64,000 nt of DNA. It comes from Lentilitoribacter sp039986595. Its GTDB lineage: Bacteria; Pseudomonadota; Alphaproteobacteria; Rhizobiales; Rhizobiaceae. The position numbers and the translations under genes are program-made. The stretch lies in NCBI GenBank assembly GCA_039986595.1, contig JBDWQJ010000011.1, forward strand, positions 230,278 to 294,277, in the 5' to 3' direction. Numbering within the stretch: the stretch's first letter is position 1; the number at the start of each line of letters is the position of its first letter. Below, in pieces: positions 8,752 through 17,024 of this stretch. The notes beneath the pieces were generated by a model that did no database searches, was not told the DNA's origin, and worked only from the letters and a program-made list of their open reading frames with translations.

Positions 8752-9879
8752 CTACCGCACAGCTGTTACCTTACCGCGGCGGCAGCTTGATTTGCTTGAA
8801 TAAACATCGCGAGGAGGAGATGCAGCGATCAAGTCTGAGAGCTTAGAACCTTCTTCGATCTCCCCCCCAAGGCCGATAAAGAGCTCTGAGATCATCCACT
8901 CGCCGCGCACGCGTTTGCAATCGATGAAGACTTTGTCTGATGCGCCTTTTCCAAACGATTGATCGAAAGCTGAATAGATCTGATTATCAGACAAGACTTT
9001 GCCGATATTGTTTTTAAACAATTGTCCAACTTTGGATGCGTTTAATTGATCAAGAATAAGAATTGAATCGCGATAATATTCGGTTTCATCAGCGCCACTG
9101 TTTTCGCCAGAGTTATACTTCTCATAGCATGTGCCATGTTTCGTCCATTCATGCCGATGTAAAAACCCTGATTGAATACCGGGCATTTTGCTCTGCAAGG
9201 CATTGCGCAAATCTGGCGGCAAATCGATAGATGCAAAAGGCTTGCGACGTTCATTACATTTTAGTGGCTTTTTCAGGTGGCAATAACAGGGGTAGATGGC
9301 GTCATCATCAAGATCATTTGGCCACAAACCATGAATGGAAAACTGGCTTGCATAAGCATCTCGATTGCTGAGGTTTTTACATTCTTTTGCGCGCCCGCCC
9401 GCATTTGATAAACAAAAAGTTGGCAACCAAGACGCAGCCATAAGGTTTTCAATACTGTCGCGCTCAATGCCTTGCAGAGGTTTTGCGTTTGCTTTTTTAT
9501 CGGTTTTCTTCTGATCTCGTGATTTTGCGATATCTCGTTCTTTATCGCTCAACGGTTTAAGAACTAAAACGCGGTTTGGATCATCAAGAGCAACATCTCC
9601 ACATTCAACCCCAACCCAGCGCTTTGTTACATCCGGTGCATTTGGAATTTTTATCAAAAAATGACTGGGTTCTGAACTGTTGAGCGCTAGAAGGTCATAA
9701 ATCTCGCCCACTTCGAGCGTGATATTTCCCGGATTACCAGAATTGAGCTTTTGTGTTGCTTCACATGTATTTTGAGCTTCAAAAAGGCCTGTGACTTTCT
9801 CATTTGCGTGAAGTGGTGTGCAGATAATCAACAACCAGACCATGCAAATTACTTTTTTGATGAAATTTGCCACATGCAT
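8752..9879 (-). CDS. Secreted ribonuclease T2 family protein
   Basis: About 375 residues. Both catalytic segments are visible: CAS1 as FSIHGLWPN and CAS2 as HRHEWTKHGTCY, each with its active-site histidine, plus Cys residues for disulfides. The start at 9879 places a signal peptide (ending near CTPLHA) at the N-terminus; an ATG at 9975 would add 32 residues. Roughly 130 residues before the nuclease domain, including a Lys-rich linker, do not match the minimal RNase T2 fold and may be an extra domain. T2 enzymes cleave RNA via a 2',3'-cyclic phosphate. Likely a periplasmic or secreted RNA scavenging nuclease. Confidence 0.88.
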   Translation of the reverse strand: MHVANFIKKVICMVWLLIICTPLHANEKVTGLFEAQNTCEATQKLNSGNPGNITLEVGEIYDLLALNSSEPSHFLIKIPNAPDVTKRWVGVECGDVALDDPNRVLVLKPLSDKERDIAKSRDQKKTDKKANAKPLQGIERDSIENLMAASWLPTFCLSNAGGRAKECKNLSNRDAYASQFSIHGLWPNDLDDDAIYPCYCHLKKPLKCNERRKPFASIDLPPDLRNALQSKMPGIQSGFLHRHEWTKHGTCYEKYNSGENSGADETEYYRDSILILDQLNASKVGQLFKNNIGKVLSDNQIYSAFDQSFGKGASDKVFIDCKRVRGEWMISELFIGLGGEIEEGSKLSDLIAASPPRDVYSSKSSCRRGKVTAVR

Positions 9880-9968
9880 ACCCTTTGAAACTTTTTCGTT
9901 CTTAACTACGTTACTACCATTGAAAATCAAGGAATTGAACCAAAGTCTAGCGATTTTTGACAACAGTT

Positions 9969-10005
9969 TTTGCACATTACACGCAACCTCACGTTTTTGT
10001 GCAAA
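9969..10005. promoter_or_regulatory. TTTGCACA/TGTGCAAA inverted repeat
   Basis: Eight-base perfect arms at 9969–9976 and 9998–10005 are separated by 21 bp in the divergent region between RNase T2 and msrA. It is a candidate operator by symmetry and place only. Confidence 0.3.
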
Positions 10006-10076
10006 TACGTTAATTTCAATTTCTTCAACGCGTACCTATATTTAGATCAACGAGGAACACATTCGAGGATTTTTGA

Positions 10077-10691
10077 ATGAGCATTAAATCATCATCAGCA
10101 AAAGCAACGCTAGCTGCTTTAGCATTTTCCATCACCGCACTTTCAGCTTCATCTGCTATTGCGGAAACAAAATCAGCTTATTTTGCTGGCGGTTGTTTTT
10201 GGTGCATAGAAAAAGACTTTGAAAATGTTGACGGTGTGAAGGAAGTTGAATCTGGCTATCAAGGCGGTGAAATTGAAAATCCAACTTATCGCAATCACCC
10301 TGGATATATTGAAAGCGTGCGGATTGATTACGACCCTGCTGCGATTAACTACGCGCAACTTTTAAAAATCTTCTTCCGTACCGTTGATCCAACAGATGCG
10401 GGTGGCCAATTCTGTGACCGAGGCCATGCTTATACAACAGCGATTTTTGCAGGTAATGCAGAAGAAACAAAACTTGCAGATGCCGCGATAGCGGAAGCTG
10501 CTGCGGAGCTCGGACAAGATATTGCAACTGTCGTCCGAGGTGATGATAGGTTTTGGAAATCAGAGGATTATCACCAAAATTATTACAAGAAAAATCCTGT
10601 TCGCTACAAGTACTACCGTTTCCGCTGCGGACGTGACCAAACCGTCAATAAACTCTGGGGTGACCAAGCTTACCTTGGTGTAAGAAAATAA
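10077..10691 (+). CDS. msrA: Peptide-methionine (S)-S-oxide reductase, exported
   Basis: 204 residues with a signal peptide (ending near AIAET, about residue 31). The MsrA signature GGCFWCIEKDFE holds the catalytic Cys; a second Cys in FRCGRDQ near the C-terminus is a candidate resolving residue. The family segments GYQGGEIENPTYR, HPGYIESVRIDYDP, FFRTVDPTD and AYTTAIF are all present. It repairs methionine-S-sulfoxide in oxidised proteins. The leader implies action in the periplasm, which is less common than the cytosolic form. The 3' side is followed by a small ORF and two hairpins. Confidence 0.95.
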   Translation: MSIKSSSAKATLAALAFSITALSASSAIAETKSAYFAGGCFWCIEKDFENVDGVKEVESGYQGGEIENPTYRNHPGYIESVRIDYDPAAINYAQLLKIFFRTVDPTDAGGQFCDRGHAYTTAIFAGNAEETKLADAAIAEAAAELGQDIATVVRGDDRFWKSEDYHQNYYKKNPVRYKYYRFRCGRDQTVNKLWGDQAYLGVRK

Positions 10692-10785
10692 ACTGCATAC
10701 AAAACGTGTTAATTGATCCACTTATTTTTTTACCACGTATGAATATTAAGAGCATGAACTGAAAGACTATAAACAGGACCACAAA

Positions 10786-10959
10786 ATGTTTAAATTTGTC
10801 ATGACATCAGTATTAAATGCGTATCGTAAGTTCGAGTACTTTGTGTCTGAGCTATTAGGCACCAACCAACCACCACGTTTGGGCTATTTTAATGGTCGTA
10901 AACCGGTACCGGTTCGCATTAAATCTTATCAGAGAAAACCATTATCGACGTTAAGATAA
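10786..10959 (+). CDS. Possible 57-residue small protein
   Basis: An open frame from ATG 10786 to TAA 10959, with AGGA eight bases upstream. The product starts MFKFVMTSVLNAYRKFEY, is basic toward the C-terminus (GRKPVPVRIKSYQRKPL) and lacks a clear membrane segment. It fills an otherwise empty interval after msrA and is followed closely by hairpins, as a short transcript would be. No family is recognised. Coding status rests on the ribosome site, composition and position. Confidence 0.45.
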   Translation: MFKFVMTSVLNAYRKFEYFVSELLGTNQPPRLGYFNGRKPVPVRIKSYQRKPLSTLR

Positions 10960-10975
10960 ATCAGAGATCTCCAGC

Positions 10976-11004
10976 TTTCTGTAAGGTCCCCTCTCTTACA
11001 GAAA
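10976..11004. other. Ten-base-pair hairpin downstream of the small ORF
   Basis: TTTCTGTAAG (10976–10985) pairs with CTTACAGAAA (10995–11004) around nine bases, with no T-run behind it. It may protect a 3' end or act as a weak terminator; the stronger terminator lies about 60 bp downstream. Confidence 0.4.
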
Positions 11005-11066
11005 CCCCAGATGCGCAAAATCAAGTATCCCCCTCCACTTGTTGCGCAAATTGATCTGGGCATATC

Positions 11067-11108
11067 AAACCAATGCTTCTTTACCGCCATTTAGAAGCAT
11101 TGGTTTTT
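11067..11108 (+). terminator. Strong Rho-independent terminator
   Basis: AAACCAATGCTTCT (11067–11080) pairs perfectly with AGAAGCATTGGTTT (11093–11106) and ends in a T-run. It acts on + strand transcription from msrA and the small ORF. Confidence 0.8.
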
Positions 11109-11128
11109 CTTTTGTCCTGAAAGACTGT

Positions 11129-11641
11129 CTACTTTTCAGCTTCAGATTTAAAAGCCTGGTTCATTTCATCGAGAATTGGCGGCACGCCCTCTTGCATAAA
11201 GCCTTTCATAAGCGGCAACATCATGCCGTTGAACACTTCATTATGTTTGAGCAAAGTGCCAGTGTCTGTTGCTTGCAATTCAAAGACCTTGTCATTGGTA
11301 AAGATGATGCCAGCGCCCATCACTGCACGCCAGCGATAAGATTTCCGTTCTTCAAATGAAATGATTTTAGGTGCATAAGTTGGCCCAACTTCACTTGGGT
11401 TTTGACCACGCATGGCGACTGAGTGAACCGAACCAAGGCTTGCAATACCCGTTGACGCATTGATTGCTGAATTAAAGTCAGACCACTTTTCAATCTCGGT
11501 CACCACCTGCCAAACCTTGTCGACAGGCGCTGAAATTTCGATCTCACTTTCGATCTCCATCAAGTTCTGAGACTGGCTGAAAAGATAAAAGACCCCAACG
11601 GCTAGGATAAAAAGCACCGACAACGATAATTTCTTGATCAT
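11129..11641 (-). CDS. SRPBCC-family protein with N-terminal anchor
   Basis: 170 residues. The first ~20 residues form a hydrophobic segment that could be a signal or membrane anchor. The rest follows the START/SRPBCC helix-grip fold (SEIEISAPVDKVWQVVTEIEKWSDFNSAI at the start, then the FEERKSYRWRAVMGAG strand pair). These folds bind lipids or hydrophobic ligands in a deep cavity. It ends a three-gene run ArsR–SRPBCC–SRPBCC on the same strand (9-bp gap to the next gene), so it is probably regulated by that ArsR. Confidence 0.85.
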   Translation of the reverse strand: MIKKLSLSVLFILAVGVFYLFSQSQNLMEIESEIEISAPVDKVWQVVTEIEKWSDFNSAINASTGIASLGSVHSVAMRGQNPSEVGPTYAPKIISFEERKSYRWRAVMGAGIIFTNDKVFELQATDTGTLLKHNEVFNGMMLPLMKGFMQEGVPPILDEMNQAFKSEAEK

Positions 11642-11650
11642 GATGCCACC

Positions 11651-12160
11651 TTATTTTTGAAGCTCAGCAACAATATCTGCAATAACGTTGAAGCCCGCAC
11701 CCCAACCATGGCCCATATGATCCACCATGCCAGCAAAGCAAGCTATCTCAGCGTCTGTCGCGTTTAACGGCACTTGCGTGATGCTCACAGTGGTTTGTGC
11801 ACCATTGTCTTCAAAGACGAATTTTGTATCAAACAAACGCGGCCAATCTGGCATCATCTGACTGGGTTGCGTTGTCCAGTTTTGATCGGTCGATGCCAAT
11901 TCAAAATCTATGTTGGTTTTTGGGTCCACCTTGGTGAATGTCATCTGAGAGAAATCTGACATGGGTGATCCGTCTTTTCCTTTCATACGCATTTCATTGC
12001 GCCATACACCCCCCACTTTTAGATCAAACTCATGGATAACGGTTTCAACACCAGGTCCATACCACCTCGCTAAAAGCTTGGGATCCGTCCAAGCTTTCCA
12101 AACAAGATCTAATGGTGCATCAAAGATGCGTTCCATTTTAAATGTCGGTAATGTGTTCAT
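11651..12160 (-). CDS. SRPBCC/AHSA1-domain protein
   Basis: 169 residues beginning MNTLPTFKMERIFDAPLDLVWKAWTDPKLLARWYGP, the typical N-terminus of the AHSA1-like START subgroup, and ending with the HMGHGWGAGFNVIADIVAEL helix. The family has a hydrophobic pocket; enzymatic function is not shown. It sits 22 bp downstream of the ArsR gene. ArsR plus AHSA1-type pairs are a widespread gene arrangement in which the partner's cargo may be the signal. Cytosolic. Confidence 0.9.
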   Translation of the reverse strand: MNTLPTFKMERIFDAPLDLVWKAWTDPKLLARWYGPGVETVIHEFDLKVGGVWRNEMRMKGKDGSPMSDFSQMTFTKVDPKTNIDFELASTDQNWTTQPSQMMPDWPRLFDTKFVFEDNGAQTTVSITQVPLNATDAEIACFAGMVDHMGHGWGAGFNVIADIVAELQK

Positions 12161-12182
12161 GAGTTACGCCCTACTCTTTCGT

Positions 12183-12545
12183 CTATTCGTTGTCGTTTTT
12201 CATTTCTTCTAAAAGACCATCAAGCTGATCAAAGCTTTTGGTCCAGAATTTTTTGTATGTTTCAAGCCAGTCAGCTGCAATTGCCATATTCTCAGCGTTC
12301 AAACGCGCCGGGCGCCTTTGCTGATCAATATCACGCTCGACGAGCCCTGCTCTTTCCAGCACTTTTAAGTGTTTTGAAACGGCAGGCTGGCTCATCTCAA
12401 AAGGTTTTGCGAGTTCCTGCACAGACGCCTCGCCCTCGGTCAAACGTGATAAAATCGCGCGCCGAGTTGGGTCAGCCAAAGCTGAAAATATCGCATCCAG
12501 ATTTGTCGTTGATGCCGGATTATGTATATAACCAATCTGTTCCAT
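12183..12545 (-). CDS. ArsR-family transcriptional regulator
   Basis: 120 residues with the ArsR winged helix: DAIFSALADPTRRAILSRLTEGEASVQELAKPFEMSQPAVSKHLKVLERAGLVERDIDQQRRPARL. No metal-binding CxC motif is seen in the recognition helix, so it belongs to the metal-independent, SRPBCC-linked subgroup. The C-terminal WLETYKKFWTKSFDQLDGLLEEM helix is typical of that subgroup. It leads the ArsR–SRPBCC–SRPBCC operon and is likely autoregulated. Confidence 0.92.
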   Translation of the reverse strand: MEQIGYIHNPASTTNLDAIFSALADPTRRAILSRLTEGEASVQELAKPFEMSQPAVSKHLKVLERAGLVERDIDQQRRPARLNAENMAIAADWLETYKKFWTKSFDQLDGLLEEMKNDNE

Positions 12546-12559
12546 AACTAAATGGTTAT
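12544..12559. promoter_or_regulatory. ATAAC-N6-GTTAT dyad at the ArsR start
   Basis: ATAAC (12544–12548) and GTTAT (12555–12559) flank six bases right at the ArsR start codon (12543–12545). The position fits an autoregulatory operator that would block initiation. Confidence 0.4.
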
Positions 12560-12746
12560 ATTACAACCGGTGAATTGTCAAACCTGTTTTCCCAATCTGA
12601 CAAAAACACCTAAATCTATGTGAATGATCATAAAGACAACATTCGCATCAGAATTTCATGGAACGCCACTTGCCTCCACATAGCCAATCGGTTAAACCCG
12701 CGCTTCTTTTTCCGATCTCTTACTGCTCCAAAGTGATTTTTTAAAA

Positions 12747-13994
12747 ATGGCGACACTCAACAAACCTCAAATTTTGGGGATAGATTTCGGCACGTCCAAT
12801 TCAGCTGTTGGATATGCTATTGATGGAAAACCGCAACTTATTGCCATTGAAGATGGCCAGGACACTCTCCCCACATCCATCTTTTTCCACAGTTCAAAGC
12901 AAGAATTACGTTTCGGTCGAGCCGCAAATGCGTCTTTAATTAATCGTGATGAAGGACGGTATATGCGCGCGCTAAAAAGCGTACTTGGCACCTCTCTGAT
13001 GCATGAACGTCGATATATGTGGGGGAAAGTGATGACATTTGTCGATGTCATTTCCTATTTCCTTAAGGAGGTAAAAACCCGCGCTGAAACCACAACCGGG
13101 CAAACATTCACCCATGCACTTTCTGGTCGCCCTGTGTTTTTTCATTCAGAAAATGAAGAAAAAAACCAACTTGCACTTGAAGATTTAACCGCATGTTATC
13201 ACTCGGCCGGGTTTGAGCATGTTGAGTTTATGTTTGAACCTGAAGCTGCGGCGATTGCCAATGGCGGCTTTTCAGATGGCGCGTTGACCTTGATTGTTGA
13301 TATCGGCGGCGGCACATCAGATTATTGTCTGTTTCGCGAGGGCTCAGATAGTATTGATGTTATTGCATGCAATGGCGTTCGTATCGGCGGCACCAATTTT
13401 GACCGCACATTATCAATTGATCACGTCATGCCGCATTTGGGTTATCAAAAACTCATTCGCCGCGAATGGGGCAAAGAGACGCTTGCTGCGCCAAACCATA
13501 TCTTTCATGATCTGGCGACTTGGGAGAAAATTCCGTCACTTTATGCGCCAAAATCTCGCGACCTTGCTGAGGACTTGCAAAAACTTGCCCTTGAGCCACA
13601 TCCATTTTCCCGCCTAGTAACGGTGCTAGAAGAAGAGCTCGGTCATGATATCGCATTTGCGGTCGAGCACGGTAAAATCCAAACCAACACTTCCGGCCAA
13701 AGCCAGATTGAACTGCAATTTATCGAAAAAGAACTTCAAGCTAGATTAAGCCGCGACCAACTCAACGCGTCCTTACAGCAATATGTTGACAAAATTGCAT
13801 CCGCTTCCCTTGCCACACTCATCGACACTAATATCTCTGCGGAACAACTCGATAAAGTCATTTTTGTTGGTGGTTCAAGCCTCATGCAGAATATCGAACA
13901 TGCGGTTGCGCCTATATTCCCAAATGCAGAGCTTAAATATTCAAACGCCTTTACCGCCATTATCGATGGCCTAGCCATAGCAAGCGGACGATAG
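12747..13994 (+). CDS. Short Hsp70-family ATPase (YegD-like)
   Basis: 415 residues comprising little more than the actin-like ATPase domain. Phosphate-1 (LGIDFGTSNSAVG), phosphate-2 (LIVDIGGGTSDYCLF) and adenosine (VIFVGGSSLMQNIE) motifs are intact, and the protein ends right after the ATPase. The substrate-binding domain of DnaK is absent, as in YegD. It is probably a cytosolic ATPase with unknown clients. It stands alone, not beside dnaJ or grpE. Two central helices (about 230–310) replace part of the canonical lobe. It is followed by an unrelated DUF1203 gene. Confidence 0.88.
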   Translation: MATLNKPQILGIDFGTSNSAVGYAIDGKPQLIAIEDGQDTLPTSIFFHSSKQELRFGRAANASLINRDEGRYMRALKSVLGTSLMHERRYMWGKVMTFVDVISYFLKEVKTRAETTTGQTFTHALSGRPVFFHSENEEKNQLALEDLTACYHSAGFEHVEFMFEPEAAAIANGGFSDGALTLIVDIGGGTSDYCLFREGSDSIDVIACNGVRIGGTNFDRTLSIDHVMPHLGYQKLIRREWGKETLAAPNHIFHDLATWEKIPSLYAPKSRDLAEDLQKLALEPHPFSRLVTVLEEELGHDIAFAVEHGKIQTNTSGQSQIELQFIEKELQARLSRDQLNASLQQYVDKIASASLATLIDTNISAEQLDKVIFVGGSSLMQNIEHAVAPIFPNAELKYSNAFTAIIDGLAIASGR

Positions 13995-14070
13995 AGATCT
14001 CTCGCAAGTTTCGGGTGGCTGAACATCTGCAATGAATATATCAACCTCCTTCAAACAAGGAGATGTTTTG

Positions 14071-14538
14071 ATGGATTTTACAATAACCGGCTTGCCCGTT
14101 GACGATTTTTCAAACCTGTTTGGTCTATCTGATAACGAACTGGCGTCTCATGGCGCCAAACGCTATATTTGTGATGAAACGCCAGGTTTCCCAGATCGTA
14201 TTGAAATGCGCGACGCAAAGGTTGGCGAACAGCTAATTTTGCTTAATCACACAAGTATGGGGAAGAACACACCCTATCGCGCTACGCATGCTATATTCGT
14301 GCTTGAATATGCTCGTCAGAGCTATCATGCGGTAAATGAAATTCCCCCGGTAATGTATAATCGTATGCTCTCACTTAGAGCCTTTGATCAAGACGGCATG
14401 ATGGTGGATGCAAAAATTGCCAAGGGTGATGAAATTCGCAAAGCTGTATTAGAGTTATTGGCAAATAAGCGCGTGGTTCACGTCGATGCGCATAACGCGG
14501 CGCAAGGCTGTTTTTCTGGACGCATTAAGCGCGCTTAG
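14071..14538 (+). CDS. DUF1203-domain protein
   Basis: 155 residues from the ATG at 14071, chosen for AAGGAG eight bases upstream (14057–14062); an ATG at 14032 lacks a ribosome site. The sequence matches the DUF1203 pattern (GLPVDDFSNLFGLSDNEL, GFPDRIEMRDAKVGEQLILLNH, TPYRATHAIFV, VHVDAHNAAQGCF). The biochemical role is unknown. Its last four bases overlap the end of the convergent gene. Confidence 0.88.
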   Translation: MDFTITGLPVDDFSNLFGLSDNELASHGAKRYICDETPGFPDRIEMRDAKVGEQLILLNHTSMGKNTPYRATHAIFVLEYARQSYHAVNEIPPVMYNRMLSLRAFDQDGMMVDAKIAKGDEIRKAVLELLANKRVVHVDAHNAAQGCFSGRIKRA

Positions 14539-14876
14539 TAATCCCGACCTTCTTTGTGCCAAAACTCCATCGCTTTGGCACGACCTGGATATTTATCTGC
14601 CTCAAAGCCGATTGTTTTACCTGTTGCGATCGCACCGAAAACACCAATCGCTTTCATATGCGCGCCATCATAAATGAATGAGCGCATCGCATCTTGGTCT
14701 TTCCAAACCGTAATTGTGTGGTGATACCCATCCTTAGAAAAAGCCAGAGCTTTGATATTTCCATCAGCTATACGTGCCTGTTGATAGGCCGGTGTTGCAT
14801 GTCGCCAAAACACATAAAGATGCCATGGATACTTCCAAGTTCTTTTGATTTTCAATCCGGTTATTGAAATATACAT
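14535..14876 (-). CDS. Small ABM/DUF3291-like (ferredoxin-like barrel) protein
   Basis: 113 residues. The sequence (W-H-L-Y-V-F-W, then DGYHHTITVWKDQDAMRSFIYDGAHMKAI) has the look of the dimeric alpha/beta barrel group that includes antibiotic-biosynthesis monooxygenase-like and spheroidene-monooxygenase-like proteins. No active-site claim can be made. It is convergent and overlapping by four bases with DUF1203. Family level only. Confidence 0.65.
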   Translation of the reverse strand: MYISITGLKIKRTWKYPWHLYVFWRHATPAYQQARIADGNIKALAFSKDGYHHTITVWKDQDAMRSFIYDGAHMKAIGVFGAIATGKTIGFEADKYPGRAKAMEFWHKEGRDY

Positions 14877-15032
14877 CTCGCACCCATTAACTATTATGAT
14901 CTCATTTCTTTACGCATCTTTTTAACTAAAAGATTGGCGTCATCAACCTACAAATGTGAACTTTTGTCTCCACAAGGTAAAGTATTGTAAATATTGAGTT
15001 TTTTAATTGAAAACTTGCTAAGAACATGTATT

Positions 15033-15050
15033 TCATCCTCCAAAGGATGA
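15033..15050 (+). promoter_or_regulatory. Hairpin covering the ribosome site of the ferric-reductase-like gene
   Basis: TCATCCT (15033–15039) pairs perfectly with AGGATGA (15044–15050) across a four-base loop. The second arm contains the AGGA ribosome site that sits eight bases before the ATG at 15056. In mRNA the stem would mask that site, a plausible translational control or thermosensor element. Confidence 0.45.
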
Positions 15051-15055
15051 GCATC

Positions 15056-15649
15056 ATGAAGACATCAATTATTTCAAACACACTTACCTGGGCGATTTTG
15101 GCACTGCCAGCCATAGGATTAATGATTGGATATTCCAATGGATCTGTATCTGTCCATGACATGCTGCACCCAACCGGGGAGTTTGCCGGTAGATTTTTAA
15201 TTATCACGATGATGATCACACCACTGCGAATGATATTTACAAAAGCGAAATGGCTCTTCTGGCTTTCCAAACGCCGCCGATGGATTGGCGTTGCTTCATT
15301 TGGATATGCTGCTCTTCACACTTGGTTTTATATCGTTGATAAAGGCGGTATATCTCCAATGTTAGCCGAATTTACCGAATTTGGCATTTGGACTGGATGG
15401 TTGGCGTTTGCGATCTTCATCCCCCTTGCTGTTACCAGCAATGACGTGTCACAAAAATGGCTTCTTACCCGCTGGAAGCAAGTTCAAAGATGGGTGTACC
15501 CAGCGGCCGTCCTAACACTTGTGCACTGGATATTCGTTCACAATGAATTTGGCCCAGCACTCGTACACTTTGCTCCGCTGGCTGCCTTAGAGGCTTACAG
15601 AATTTGGAAAAATTACAGTGATCAACGCGCAAATGCAGCCATTTACTGA
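15056..15649 (+). CDS. Ferric-reductase-like haem membrane protein (MsrQ/YedZ type)
   Basis: About 197 residues with six predicted helices. The histidines expected for haem coordination are present in the ALHTWFY helix and in VHWIFVHNE. The motif LHPTGEFAGRFLIITMMITPLRM in the second helix matches the ferric reductase-like transmembrane domain. In MsrQ this membrane subunit passes electrons to a periplasmic partner; no MsrP is adjacent here, so the electron acceptor is unknown. The start was chosen by AGGA spacing; an in-frame ATG lies at 15047. Confidence 0.8.
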   Translation: MKTSIISNTLTWAILALPAIGLMIGYSNGSVSVHDMLHPTGEFAGRFLIITMMITPLRMIFTKAKWLFWLSKRRRWIGVASFGYAALHTWFYIVDKGGISPMLAEFTEFGIWTGWLAFAIFIPLAVTSNDVSQKWLLTRWKQVQRWVYPAAVLTLVHWIFVHNEFGPALVHFAPLAALEAYRIWKNYSDQRANAAIY

Positions 15650-15658
15650 GGGGCTTGA

Positions 15659-15949
15659 TTAAAGCCCTTCAAGCAATACAAGCGTACATTTTGCATTATT
15701 TTCGCGCAAAGGACGCACCGGCGCATATGCATCGCTTTTCATAAAGGCCCGCGCATTTTCCATATCCGGAAATTCGATCAACACAACACGCGTTGGGGTC
15801 CATAAATCATTATCGATGATGTCCATGGCGCCACCACGGGTTAAATATTTGCCGCCATAGCTCTCAGCAATTGGTCGTGCCAATGCCTTATATTCCTCAT
15901 AGACTTCAGCGTTTTCAATTTTTGTGTCGACGAGAATATAAGCAGGCAT
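15659..15949 (-). CDS. DUF1330-domain protein
   Basis: 96 residues of a ferredoxin-like alpha/beta barrel: MPAYILVDTKIENAEVYEEY, GGKYLTRGG, WTPTRVVLIEFPDMENARAF and SDAYAPVRPLRE. The family is of unknown function, usually dimeric and cytosolic. It is convergent with the ferric-reductase-like gene. A near-perfect dyad lies 16 bp upstream of its start. Confidence 0.9.
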   Translation of the reverse strand: MPAYILVDTKIENAEVYEEYKALARPIAESYGGKYLTRGGAMDIIDNDLWTPTRVVLIEFPDMENARAFMKSDAYAPVRPLRENNAKCTLVLLEGL

Positions 15950-15964
15950 TACGTGTTTCCTATT

Positions 15965-15985
15965 TGATGTGAGTTAGTCACATCA
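15965..15985. promoter_or_regulatory. TGATGTGA-N5-TCACATCA dyad
   Basis: Perfect eight-base arms (15965–15972 and 15978–15985) lie 16 bp upstream of the DUF1330 start, in the divergent region with the MarR–GNAT gene. It resembles a CRP-like core (TGTGA…TCACA) but with a five- rather than six-base spacer, so a different dimeric regulator is likely. Confidence 0.5.
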
Positions 15986-16044
15986 TAGCGAGCCATTTTT
16001 AAATGAACACCTAAAGCAAAAATATTTCTCTTGCATTTAGATAT

Positions 16045-16065
16045 TATGTTGACTAAAGCAACATA
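16045..16065. promoter_or_regulatory. TATGTTG-N7-CAACATA dyad, likely MarR operator
   Basis: Seven-base arms (16045–16051, 16059–16065) centre 40 bp before the MarR–GNAT start. Size and place fit a MarR-dimer operator for autoregulation. Confidence 0.5.
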
Positions 16066-16094
16066 TAAGATGTTATTGGCAATATAGGTATAAT

Positions 16095-17021
16095 ATGATG
16101 GATCAGTCGCTTCAATCTCAAACGCTCAATGTTCGTAAGTTCAATCGATTTCATACAAGACTTGTTGGCGCATTAGATGAAGGATTACTCAAATCTGATT
16201 TTTCTCTGGTGCAAGTGCGGGTCATGTATGAGCTTAATCACACCGCGAATTTGGCGGCGGCTGATTTGATGGAAATCCTGAAACTTGACCGTGGATATCT
16301 CAGTCGTTTAATCGCCTCTCTTGAGGATAAAAACCTCATTGCAAAGTCCCCCGATCCTAAAAATGGGAAAAGGTTGGTGCTTTCACTTACAGAACAAGGC
16401 AAGCGCGTTGAAGATGGTCTTGAACAGCTATCGTCAAACCAAGTTGAGGATATCTTAAAACCATTAACCCAAACACAAAGACGCCAGCTCGTGCGCTCAA
16501 TGGAAACCATTGAAAAACTGCTCGGCTCCCCCGATGCGGATCCATCTTATATTTTGCGTGATCCTGAACCAGGCGACATGGGATGGATCGTTCATCGCCA
16601 CGGCGTTTTATATACCCAAGAGCAAAATTGGGATGTCTCATTTGAAGGTGTTGTGGCAGAAATTGTCGGTGAATATCTTAAGAACTACAATCCAAAGCGC
16701 GAACGTTGCTGGATTGCAGAACATGCTGGTCAAGTTGCCGGATCTGTTTTTGTCACCGAGGGTGATGCACAAACGGCAAAATTGCGATTGCTTTATGTAG
16801 AACCTGAAGCCCGTGGTCTTGGCATCGGTGCAAGGCTCGTCTCTGAATGCATTAAATTTGCGCGCCAAAAAGATTATAAGCGCCTGGTATTATGGACCCA
16901 TTCCATTCAGGAATCGGCGGGTAAAATCTATGCTGCAGAAGGATTTCAACTCACCAATGAAACAGAGATGGATGTGTTTGGTGCGAAGCTTAAACGCCAG
17001 AATTGGGAATTGATTTTGTAA
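16095..17021 (+). CDS. MarR–GNAT fusion (regulator plus N-acetyltransferase)
   Basis: 308 residues: an N-terminal MarR winged helix (about 10–145; LAAADLMEILKLDRGYLSRLIASLEDKNLI) fused to a C-terminal GNAT domain (about 155–308) with the acetyl-CoA loop EARGLGIGARLVSECIKFAR. This MarR–GNAT architecture is known in alphaproteobacteria. The acetyltransferase may modify the very ligand sensed by the DNA-binding part. It is convergent with a separate GNAT gene (3 bp apart). A candidate operator lies upstream. Substrate unknown. Confidence 0.92.
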   Translation: MMDQSLQSQTLNVRKFNRFHTRLVGALDEGLLKSDFSLVQVRVMYELNHTANLAAADLMEILKLDRGYLSRLIASLEDKNLIAKSPDPKNGKRLVLSLTEQGKRVEDGLEQLSSNQVEDILKPLTQTQRRQLVRSMETIEKLLGSPDADPSYILRDPEPGDMGWIVHRHGVLYTQEQNWDVSFEGVVAEIVGEYLKNYNPKRERCWIAEHAGQVAGSVFVTEGDAQTAKLRLLYVEPEARGLGIGARLVSECIKFARQKDYKRLVLWTHSIQESAGKIYAAEGFQLTNETEMDVFGAKLKRQNWELIL

Positions 17022-17024
17022 TTA

